From the NCBI GenBank assembly GCA_034401795.1, contig CM067373.1:89486996-89550995 (forward strand): a stretch of DNA of 64,000 nucleotides, written 5' to 3'. A model generated the notes under the pieces. The model was not told the DNA's origin. It did no database searches and worked only from the letters and a program-made list of their open reading frames with translations. Positions 44,401 through 56,400 of the stretch are shown here, in pieces. The position numbers were made by a program, and so were the translations under genes. How positions within the stretch are numbered: the stretch's first letter is position 1; every line of letters starts with the position of its first letter. The stretch is from Chaetoderma sp. LZ-2023a. Its lineage: Eukaryota > Mollusca > Caudofoveata > Chaetodermatida > Chaetodermatidae.

Positions 44401-47400
44401 TTGTACAAAGGTCACAATAAGTACAACATTTCAGCTAATTTCATTGCGCTGCTTTCTCTTGGCATACTGTAGGTAACCTAGTCTTAAGCACATGAAAGAC
44501 CATATTTGAACCTATTTATAACTTAACAAGAGGCCGGGCATGTATTGCCTATAAGCATAACCCTACGGTTTTGGCCAGAATTGCAAAAAGAACAAGGATG
44601 TGTCCTATCAAATTTGGTCAAAATTGCTCCACTAGTTCTCAAGAAGACATTTTAAATTTCTTATTGCTTTAGTATGATAGCTTTTGGCGGGATAAAAATC
44701 CAAGATTGTCACTAAACCAATTATCTGACAGTTTCGAAAGTGGCAAATTTGAAATCAGCATACCCAATAAGCAATTTTGGATTCAAAAATCCATTACATA
44801 AAAAAATTCCAATATGTCGGCCAAACACTACATTTCGACTTGAGCAGGGTGGTAATGTTTTTTGACGAATCACCTTCCCGTGAACAAACTTTAATGGCCC
44901 TTAGTGCCTAATCATATCTCATATCCCGATCCGTTAAGCGGTTTTGGAGAAGACATTTTCACGAAACCTACGTCATCAAAGATGGCCACCAAATAATTGG
45001 ACTCAATTCTGAATGACCTCAATGTCCCATGCGCTCTCTACGTACAAGTGCCATGTACTATAGGACATTAAACGAAAAGGATTCATTTTCGTATACTCTT
45101 AATAATGAACCACAAAAAACACGTATCATCACCATATTCATAATAACGAAGGGTCACGTGACATTACAATTAAGCATGGACAACACATACACATGACTTA
45201 CCTTGTGGAAGATGGTTGCTGTTATCATCTCCCCATTGGTGGAGACTGATGCAGACCAAAAAAGTGGATGTTTCCATTGATTAAATGTGAAATATATAAA
45301 AAATGAGGATACCTCATCAAAATATGTACACCTAGATTAGCTTTTCAAAATCGATAAGGCGAGAGGATTCGAGGTGTCAAGGAGATAATGGTTGGTAAAA
45401 CTTGACTTACAGTGCCACTGAGCTACTGACATAATGTCGTCCACAGGAACCCCATTAAATAGGGCAGTGGAAGCCACTACGCCCCGGACACTGTGAGCCT
45501 TGGCCATGTCAACTTGTTTACCTGTGGCAGATTTATGGCAAAATTTAATACACTCTACAATCCACCTGGAAATGGTGTCCTTTGACACCCTGCCATGGGG
45601 TTCAATATATGACAACCATACTGCTGTAGGGTCTGTCCGCCATTCCTGAGTACATTATTTGTACCGGTTTAATGCTCGAACTGGACACCATGCTTTTGAA
45701 TTAGGATCATATCTAGTCAAAGCCGGTAAAAATATAGGTTGACCTGGATATTTCAAAGACTGGTTTTTAACCATGAAATTTATCCTACGTAGAAGCCTAA
45801 GGCCTTCCCCTGTAACCACAAAACAGTCTGTCTCGGCTGATAAGGCATGAATCTCACTTCTACACCTAGCCGAGGCCGCAGCATTTAAAAATACAGTTCT
45901 AAGTGTCAACATTTTCATAGAAATGGAACTTAGTGGTTCAAATGGCCTATCAGCTAGTACCTGAAGCACTAGTGATAAACTCCAAGACGGAATCACTGGG
46001 AGATTCCTTGGTCTTAGATTGCCCATGCCTTTGATTAAAGAATTTAATGTACTTACTTCATCACTTCCCCTATTAGCCAAGCAAGGGATAACTGTCATTA
46101 AAGCTGACTTATAGCCAGCAATAGAATTAGGCTCGAGGCTATAGGCATCATACAGGTGACAGAGGAAATCAGCTACTACCTGAATAGATGAATCCATTGG
46201 ATTAATACATCTTTTTGAGCACCATTCTGCAAATCTGTTAATTTTATAATTATATGCTCTGGAGGTTGACCCCCTTCTGGCTTTTGCCTTGAACATGGCT
46301 GCTTGCTCAGAAAAGCCCTACTTAATTCTAGATTCCTTGACAACATCCACGCAGTAAATTGGAACATTGACGGATTGTTGTGACGGGTCTTGCCCTGGAA
46401 GATAATATTGTCCATTAGAGGCAGAGGAACCGGATTGCAGACCAGAAGGTCCAGCAGATCCGTATACCATGATCGGCTTGGCCAATTTGGGGCGATCAGA
46501 AGCACTTGGCATTCCTCCTGTCTGATTTTCTGAAGAATTTTTGGAATCAGGATTGCTGGAGGGAATGCGTATGCATACATTCCCAACCAGCTGATAGCTA
46601 ACGCATCTGTTGCGATAGCGCTCAGATCTGGAATCGGAGAGACGTATGTCGCCATCTTCGCATTCGTCTTCATTGCGAATAAATCTATGTTGGGTTTCCC
46701 CCAGTGGTTGCACAGACAATCAGCCACACATTGATTTAGTTGCCATTCCGTAGGTAAAACACTCATCCTTCAGCTCAATGAGTCTGCTAGCAGATTTAAC
46801 CTTCCCGAAATAAGAACTGCTTTCAAGGAAATCCTGTGATTCAGGCACCAGCAAAGCAGTTTCCATGTCATCATACAGAGACTGGGCGACCTCGTTCCGC
46901 CCTGGCAGTTTATGTAAGTCACTACTGTTGAGTTGTCTGATCGTATTAGAACACTCTTGCCCTGAACTTTCTGTAAGAAAGGTTCCAGGGCCAGGACTAC
47001 TGCTCGTAATTCCAGTAGATTTATATGTTCTGTTGACTGTTCCAGATTCCAAAGCCCTGATATCGTGAATTCTTCCAGCCAAGCTCCCCACCCCTCCATC
47101 GATGCATCTGTATACATTGTTATCTGAGGGTGAGGAGGGGTTAGCATCACCCCTGCCAGGAGATTCTCTGTCTTCAACAACCATTGCAGGTGGTGAATTA
47201 AAGGCTCCAGCACTGACACGTTTGAGTCCAGTGAACCTGTACTCTGGGTCCATTGCGTCATGAGCAATAACTGGATCGGCCACCTGAGGAATGACTGGTT
47301 CCAGAGAAACCTTCAACCCCAGCCTTCTCAGGTAAACCCGTGCCAAGACATGATGACTGTTGCACACTGACTGTATTACTGAGATGAGTACTTGTACCCT

Positions 47401-50400
47401 CTCCTGAGTAGGATAAACATATCCTATCTCCAGATCGAAGAACATTCCCAGGTAAACAAACTTCTGGGATGGAGTCAGCTCTGATTTTCGAAAGTTGATT
47501 ATCCAGCCCTAGTCTGTGAGAGTTTTCAAAACCATCTCCAGATTCGCTGATAAACTTTCCTGATTGTGTGCTTTTAACAGCCAGTCGTCTATGTACGTGT
47601 GGACTGCTATGCTTCTCCTGCGGAGGTATGCTGTAATCGCAAGAACCACCCTGGTGAAGAGCCGAGGAGCCGTAGAAATTCTGAAGGGTAATACCCTGAA
47701 TTCCCACTGTCTTCCCTGCAATGCGAATCTCAGGAAGCGACGGAAACTCCTCAATATTGGAATGTGGAAATAAGCATCCTTCAAATCTATTGAAGCTGTC
47801 CACATCCCCTTCTCCAACCCTGCCAACACCGATTTTATAGTCTACATTTTGAAACTGGGTGTGTCTATGAACTTGTTCAATGGCTTGAGGTTGAGAATTG
47901 GTCTCCACCCTCCAGTGCTTTTCGTCACTAGGAACACGGTTGAATAGAAGCCCGGGCAATTTTGTGCCGGTTGAATTGCTCCTTTGAGTATGAGGGAGTT
48001 TATTTCCTCCTCTATACACAACCACTGATCTGGATCTCTTGGAATTTGAGTCCAGACTGGCACCAGAGACAGTCGTGATGGCGGGCCTGTTATCCAGTCG
48101 GGATGATACCCGACTGAAAGCCATCACAAGACTAAACGGTCCTGAGTAAACCGTTCCCACTCTTGCATGTGGTTGGCCAATCGGCCTCCAACTGGTCCAA
48201 CTAGGGAGAGAGGTGGACATAAGGAGAGCAAGAGTGGCACTGTCTCTTGGTGCAGATGCACTGGAGTAGCTCTTACTGTGGTAATCGCCCCATCAGGTAC
48301 GATTACCACGACCAGATCCTCGCGCACCACGGCCCGCACCGCGCGCACCTTGGTGCACAGGCGGCTGCCTGGCTGGCTGCGCTGGAGGAGCCTGCGGCCC
48401 CCTCGCTGCTGGCCGAAGCGCGCGCGGCCATGGCCGGCGCTGAGCTGGTGGCTGGCCTCTGACCTGGCCACCGCCACCTCGAGCCTGCAGGGGATGATAC
48501 GAAGGGGGAGCTGCACGAACGCGCTCTCTGCAGAGCACTTCAAATTGCCCAGGGTAACCGTCTCCTGGAGGTGCCTACATCCCTCACCCCCAAAAAGACC
48601 AGGACCTGTCATAGGCGTATGCAGCAGCCTATTATACAAATCCTGGGACAAGTTATCAAGAGCAAACGTGCGCCTAGCCCGGACACTCCTGGTTACAGAC
48701 CGGGTTAAACAGGCCAAAGCCAAGTTAATTCCATCTTGGGTGGCTCTCTGGACAGTCACCAGACTAGCCTGGTGCAATGCGGATGCCGTTACTACCCCTT
48801 GTAACAGCTGTGAGACATGCGAAAGCGCTGAGATAGACGCCCTCGAACTCTCTTCCGCATCGCGCAACGCGGTGTTAGCCGAACGCAAAGCGTTCGAGCA
48901 CAGTGCTCCCGTGTCAGTCCGGGAACCTGGCCGTGTATCTTCACCTAGCGCAGCGCAATCATCCGCGCTTGGCTTCGGCACTACACTGTATAACTGATAT
49001 TGATCAGCTACAATACGGCATCGCTTTGCACCTCGCGAGGGGCCTTCGCTAGACGTCCATGTGCCCTAATGGACGTCTCTGCCGCAGTGAACATATCAAC
49101 AATATGATCAGCTAACGGCAGAGATGGCATAGCAGTAACAGTCGGTTTACCTGCCAGCCATGGGCGCTGGTCCCGTTGGCTGGCCAACTTATCCACAGCA
49201 AGACCTGGCCTGACGTTTATTAGCCACTGACAAGCGTCAGACCAGTCTTCCTCTGTGGCCACCTGCGAATGCTCTACAAGACAAGGGCCTTCGTCATCCT
49301 CCTGAGCAATCGCAGGTGTATGCATGGCTGGAGGAATCGATACGCCTGGCAAGCCAGAGAAAGCATGCTGGCCTGAAAGAGCAGGCATGCCAAACTGACT
49401 GGCTTGACCAGGAGCAGGCGCCGTGGTATTGCGTGGGGAAATATTTGCCACACCAAGCCCTGGCAAGCACCAGTTACACCATCGGCAAGCCGAGGTATGC
49501 GGAAAAACTGGCCATCAGATCCAGCCCGGGCTACCTTCTGCGCCGTGAACGCTACTCCTGCGTGAGTAGTCCCATGGACAATATCGCCCATAATCCCTGC
49601 GAGGGGATGCACGTACGTCAATGTCCATGGCCACGGCGCCAGAAGGAAAACCCAGCAGATAATCCTCTTCTTCCTGGCCAGAAAGATTAGACTCTAGGTC
49701 AGCAAAGAATGCTAACCCGGACTGGCCAGGAAAAGTACCATAGGAGGAGCTGGTACCTGCAGGGTGCGGATAAACCTGGCCTGATAAGCAGGCACCAGGC
49801 TCCAGCGACACCTGACCACGAACAACCGGCGCGGCAAGCTTGCTGCCAGTGTCCTCATAGTGGATTTTGCCCTCGTCTGAATCATGGACGAAAACTGGTA
49901 GGTAGCACCGATTCATAGGCGGGGATTATCTGCTCCGGAGCAGATGAAGAGGACAATGAAAGATTTGAACCAGGAAGCATGCCACGAAGCAACTCTGGGA
50001 CCAAATCCTTAATTGTCCTCTTCATCTCTCCCATCGTCTCAATACATAAGGCCTCCATATCCATAGAGGACGAGGCCTTCCTTTTACCCTTCTTACCAGA
50101 ACCATCCTTCTTAACTTTCCTCTCCTCCTCCAGAGCCTTCTCTTTGGTCTGCAAAGATAGAAACTCAGACATTAGCTCTGCCCCCCCCCATTTTTACAGA
50201 TCTCACATTTAAGCAATGGCCCACATGGGCTGCACAGGGAGCATAAGTGAGGGGCGAATCTATCCTTGATAAATCTTCCACATGATGGACAGCCAGACCC
50301 CTGAAACAAGCCAGAGGACGAAGACAATGAGTAATTCAGTTATTGAATTAGAAACTCAAAGCCAAATATAAACAAGGAGGCTGGGGGGCCATAAAGACCA

Positions 50401-53400
50401 AGCTAATAATAAACAGCATTGGACAAAACTTTTAAATGATAGTAAGGCGCAAGGCTGATTATGATGTCATAACTTCAAAAATAAGACGTTAAATCAATCC
50501 GAAAACAAACATCCAGGTGTAAGGACGAATTGTATTCATATTCAGAACATCCTAACTGGAAAGGATAGTGTATACAGATTATACAGACATCAGATAAACA
50601 ATGATAAAATGGCAGCAGATTTCATAAGTATTTTCAAATATAATTGAAGTGCCTCATATCATAACTAAAATACCTGAGTCTTTAGCATAGACAAACCATC
50701 CGATCTGATGCACTGGAAACTCCACCAACACTATGACCTCTTAACTCTCTCCACCTATAAGGGGAAGGAAGTGGACCAAGAGGGAAAAGTAAGAAGACCT
50801 TCATCCGAGGCCTCCAACTCACTGGGCATTGAATTTTTGGTTAGATAAGCTAACAATATTAGTAGGAAATGGAACCTTGGTGGAGAGAAAAACAAACCCT
50901 CTGATGATCTGCTGTCCTGATCAATCATAGATATATACCTGTGGACATAAACACAAAGAGAGTATTAGTGAAATTAGCGCCATATAGAAATAAACCAGTT
51001 TTTTAGGCCATGTCTAATCGTGAGTCCCGGAAACACAATACAACGAGACTAAAAAGCTAAATTAGACAACCTTGTAGTTGAGTTCACCTGATGGTTAGGT
51101 CCTGGGCCCTCCTCTGGAGATTTGGCGTGCTCTAACATAATCCTTAGGTGAAAACACTCTTCTTTTAAACGAATGAATAGTTAAAAAACACCAGAAAACT
51201 TTTGAGCAAAAATAGCATGTGAACTCTCTGCCAATAAATTAGCAAAGAGGAAGTACTAGTCTGCGCATGCGCAGTGGTGGGGCTAGCATCCGCCAGCCTG
51301 TCATCTGACTACCTGCCCAGTAGGGGCAGCTAACTTTTTAAATCTGAGTGTTTATTGAGTGAAAGCGATATTTAGCAATATCAAAGAGTATTAGGGAGGT
51401 AAGTATACTCTTGAAGTGAAAACAAGGTTATCCAAGATGGCCACCAAAGTATTTGGCCAATCAAGTTCCATCGAACCAACTTGGTTTAGTTCTTGCCCTA
51501 GATGATATATTATGAGTTTGAATCAATCCTCCAAGCGGGTTTGGAGATTTTTAGACGTTTCTAAAAATTGACCAAAATCCAAGATGGCCACCATCCAAAT
51601 TGGACGATCGGCTTCGTTTGAACAAACTTAGATCTCTATGCCCAAATATAATTGATATCGGCCCGGTGGTTCTTGGGAAGAAATCGTTTAAAGAAAAAGT
51701 TGACAGATGGCCGACGGACGGTCGCCCTGGCCTAAGCTCTCTTGGCCATTCTAGCCAGGTGAGCTATTAAATATTGCTGAAATTAAGATTTTAGACATAA
51801 GGCAACATGCAGAGACAAATATAGAAACTTAGCGTTGATGCCACCTCTGCAAAACTAATATCTATGTCTCATAATCAGCTTTGCAGGTATGAGAGAAATC
51901 ATGAGATCTGATCTCTAACTCAGTATCTGACATCATAATCAAATATGTCACATACATGACATGTTGGCTGACATCACAATCAATATGACGTAGCTCCATC
52001 AAGAGGATCAAAATGTCCATCACGAGTCTATGAATGGTATGGCTTTGATGAATTTACAATTCAATGAATGTTCTGTTGAATATTTTGATAAGTGGCCTGG
52101 GAGCTGTTGCTATCGTAGGCAGCAACAGCCACCAGTCAAATTAGCTTCAAAATACTCAAAAGTTTACTTGTATAATTACCTTGAAATTTAGATTCTAGGA
52201 ATTCAGATTTCAACGTTTCAAATTACTTACAACACGTATACAAAGTGGGCGGAGTGGAGCCTAACTAGAAATGGGCGGGGCACAGGTAGAAATGGAACCC
52301 TCTATTAAATAAATCTTTCCAAATCTTCTTAACTCATACCACTCTGATATTGAAATTTCGAATTAAATGAAACAAGAGCTCCGCAAACGGCACATAATAC
52401 CCGCCATGATGACAAACCAATGAATGAGAGCTATCAGAAAATATTTATTTCTTCCTCAGCCCCATCAGACCAGTCATTCTTATGAAGTGTCAAAGCGATC
52501 TGTTAAACGGTCAAGGAGGTATTGTCCGGAAACCAATTTTCAAGATGGCTGCCGCTGACTGGCGCCCATATTAGATTTCAGATATCATAAATTTTGATAA
52601 GTTTCTTCACCAAACATATTCCAATGACTGTAGGAAGTGATCCAATAAATGAAATCCAGAAAACAACTTTCAAGAATGCCACCGGTGGCTGGCGGCCATC
52701 GTGGATTTTGGATCATTGTCAATCTCAATAGGTTTCTTCCACGGACCTAGTCCAACAACTCTATGAAGTTTCAAAGCGATCCGATAAACGGTAACAGAGT
52801 TATCATCCAGAAACCAGTTTTCAAGATGGCCGCCAGTGGCTGGTGGCCATCTTGGATTTCGGATCATCGTCGATTTCGATAGGTTTCTTCCCCAAGCCTA
52901 GTCCCACCACCCTATGAAGTTTCAATGCAGTCCGATAAATGGTAATGGAGTTATCATCTGGAAACCAATTTTCAAGAAGGCCACCAGTGGCTGGCGGCCA
53001 TCGTGGATTTTGGATCATTGTCAATCTCAATAGCTTTCTCCACACCTAGTCCAACCACCCTATGAAGTTTCAAAGGGATCCGATAAATGGTAATGGAGTT
53101 ATCATCTGGAAACGAATTTTCAAGATGGCCACCATCTTGGATTTTGGATCATTGTCGATTTCGATAGCTTTCTTCCTCAGACCTAGTCCAACCACTCTAT
53201 GAAGTTTCAAAGTAATCCAATAAACAGTAACGGAGTTATCATCCGGAAACCAATTTTCAAGATGTCCGCCGGTGGCTGGCAAACATCTTGGATTTCGGAT
53301 CATCATCGATTTCGATAGGTTTCTTCCCCAGTCCTAGTCCAACCACTCCATGAAGTTTCAAAGCAATCCGATAAATGGTAACGGAGTTATCATCCGGAGA

Positions 53401-56400
53401 CCAATTTTCAAGATGGCCACCGGTGGCTAGCAGCCATCTTAGATTTCGGATCATCGTCGATTTCGATAGGTTTCTTCCCCAGGCCTAGTCCAACCACCCT
53501 ATGAAGTTTCAATGCGATCCAACAAACAGTAACGGAGTTATCATCCGGAAACCAATTTTCAAGATGGCCGCCGGTGGCTGGCGGCCATCTTGGATTTCGG
53601 ATCATTGTTAATTTCGATAGGTTTCATCCCAAGCCCTAGTCCAACCACCCTATGAAGTTTCAATGCAATCCGAGAAACGCTAACTGAGTTATCATCTGGA
53701 AACCACTCTGCCACCCGCACAGTTGACTGCCCGCCCGCCTGCCCGCCCCGGTGGACGGCGCCATTACATAATACCCCGCCAAGTGTTCATTTTTAAACAA
53801 ATTTGCTGAAGATGTTGCTGTCGGAGACTATAACAACGTCCACCAAAATTGTTTTAAAATGTATGTTAGTTTCTTTGCTACTGACACAGCACAAAGACCC
53901 AGTAAAAGATAGAATTGTGACATCAGAGTGGTAACGCATAATGCACTGACAGATATTGTCAAATTAGATTAAGTAATATAATACAGCAACGTATGACGTA
54001 CAAGCAGACGCATAGATGTCAGCCATATCACATGTATATAATAACAAAATACTTACAGTAGTGTTTGTCCCTACAGTAACATTGTAATGGTTCAGCGTTC
54101 TGCAATAGAAAACATAGAAAAATAAGATCACTGCAGTTACAATAGTTCAACTTGATATGGTAGTCTAAAATGATGCAATATACACAAAATTACCACATGA
54201 AAAATGGAAGTTTAGCTTCAATTATTTGTTAAACATTTAATTTGCTACGAAATTGACAGCATTTACTCAAATTGTTTTCAGTAGAATTTCGAACAAGTGA
54301 TGCAACTGAAAGTTCAGTCATTACATGTACTTAGACAGATAGTAAAGATAGTTATATCTAGCAACACCCCCCCCCCATCCCCCTCCCCAACCCACCATAG
54401 TGGGGTCAACACCCTGTGCATTGACTAAGCTTGTGTATATACATGTGCATTTTGTATATAAGACACATGTAGTTCTTACGTCAATATGTCATTCTGTTGA
54501 TTGAGAGCGAGTCCTTTCTTGAAATACGAATATTCATCGGCAGTAGCCGGTATCTGAGTCGAGCAAGTTCCATGTTTCTCCCATTCATGAGACCTAAAAC
54601 AATTAAGCACAGAAATTTCAGATTCTGCATTCCATATGATATAGCCGATGTTCATTTTGGAAACAGTGTCCATGTAAGCTATTGCTGTCTAATACAGAAA
54701 CAGCTTTCAGCAACATTATTTCCTACATGTACGCCATCCTTTACTCTAGTGATTCTGCAACACTGGGCCTTTCCAGTTTTAGCTATGCCCGGCCCATCTC
54801 TAGCTAAGCTCCACCTACACTTTGCCGTGTTGGGATTGATCGATCCCTGAATGCCCTGACTATCAATTTCCTGAAAACTATATAATTAAGCTGTTGAATA
54901 TTTTGTAACTAATTTGACTGGGTGCTGTTGCTGCCTATGCAACACTTATCTACGCCATTCATGGATGGCGTCATTAATTGTGATGTCATTCTATACATCA
55001 CGTAGATGATTATGACATCAAATGAAGGGTGGATACAGTGGTAAGGCTCATTAAGCTTTTGACATCAACCGTGTAATAACAACAAGTTGGAATGGCTATA
55101 GTTGTGAGTTCGGCAGCTTTGTCAGAATGTCACAAATTTAACAGATATTATAGAGACAGAGCAAAATACTGACAAACACACGTATAATATATGGTATACT
55201 AGTTCAGGGCATAATTTAGAATTTCATATTTGCATAGCATGTATTGATATGCAAATTATAAATTGTATAGTTGCTGGCAGAAATGTATAGCAATTAACTC
55301 TTTCACAGATAAATTCCCTATATATCAATCTCGGAGCAAACAAACAGGAAAGCTGTTGAATATTTTGAAATTAATATGACTGTAAGCAATTGTAAAAGCA
55401 GCAATCACTTCGTCATTTTAATTTCACAATTTTCAATAGAATATGCTATACATAGTAAAGAATTTACTTTTTCGGGGATTTGTCGTTGAAAGGGTTAATA
55501 ATAGAATTTAAGAAAATCAATAATAAATTGCAATCCCGTACAAATTTCGCATAGCAGATACAGCTACACATGTTGCAACATGTATAGCAAATGCCTAAAC
55601 ATGTGTAGCAAATTGAAATGCAACACCAGATAAATTATGCCTTGCTAAGTAGCAAGTCACAAACACAAATTCTTTATAAATGTCTATTTGCATGGCAAGA
55701 CTTTTTTTAATTTACCACTGGAATGACTGGCTCGGCTATCAGGCCAGGCATTCCATTAGTAAAAGTTCAACAAGGTTGATAGAATCCTGGTAGAACGTTG
55801 TGGAATCCATGTATATACAGTCACACCCTTTCCTGTGTTAAAATTTGAGCCAAATCCGACCTGTCATTTCCGAGATATCCAGAGACCCAGAATTTGATCC
55901 GGAAATCCTCTTGCACAACAGGTTACTCCGGTGTGTTAACATTTAAGTGAAATTGGATCAGTAGCTTTTAGATACAGCCTGAAATAAACTTTTGGCTGAC
56001 TGACCGACCAAAGGATATGGCGGTTAAATTGAACTGCTACCAGGCGCTAAATATATCCTTCTCTTGGTCTTCAAATGGACATTCAACAAGCAAGTAGTTT
56101 GCTTATTCTTAAACAGATTTGAGCATTAAATGGCTAAAAGATTCTTATTTATGACTCATAAAAGCTACAAAAGCTAGTAATGGCAGACTTGATGATTGCG
56201 GGGTTAAATGTGGTACAATATAGGAGGAAATTCACTCTGTGTGCCGCTAAATAGCAGTACTGTAGTGAATCACTATTTCAATATCTCACGATTCAATAAA
56301 AGATCAAGATTCTTTTCTATGATACCAAACTAACAGAAATTGGACAATCGTAAACAACTGAGGATGTGTTTAATACTTTAAAGTTACTTTGACTGGAAGC

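Larger units (their letters stand above)
45010..51414 (-). mobile_element. DIRS-B: nearly complete DIRS-type retrotransposon
   Basis: Minus-strand order: Cys-rich gag start (about 50310), gag body, RT with YIDD, RNase H, post-RNase H module, and tyrosine recombinase ending at 45337. Limits are inferred from the two repeat A fragments that flank it. Defects are few: five in-frame stops (48124, 47842, 47509, 46770, 45655) and a frameshift near 47265, plus frame changes in gag. No inverted terminal repeats like those of DIRS-A were found; GTATACTCTT occurs directly at 45091 and 51403. It lies in a ribonuclease T2 intron in the same orientation as the gene. Confidence 0.8.

Noticed and set aside
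48167-48997. 276-codon + strand ORF
   Set aside because: It is the antisense shadow of the DIRS-B gag/RT lead frame, kept open by GC-rich composition.
52670-53605. Series of similar 65-78 codon minus-strand ORFs, looking like a repeat protein family
   Set aside because: They follow a 151-bp tandem repeat (not a multiple of three) and simply mirror it in successive frames.
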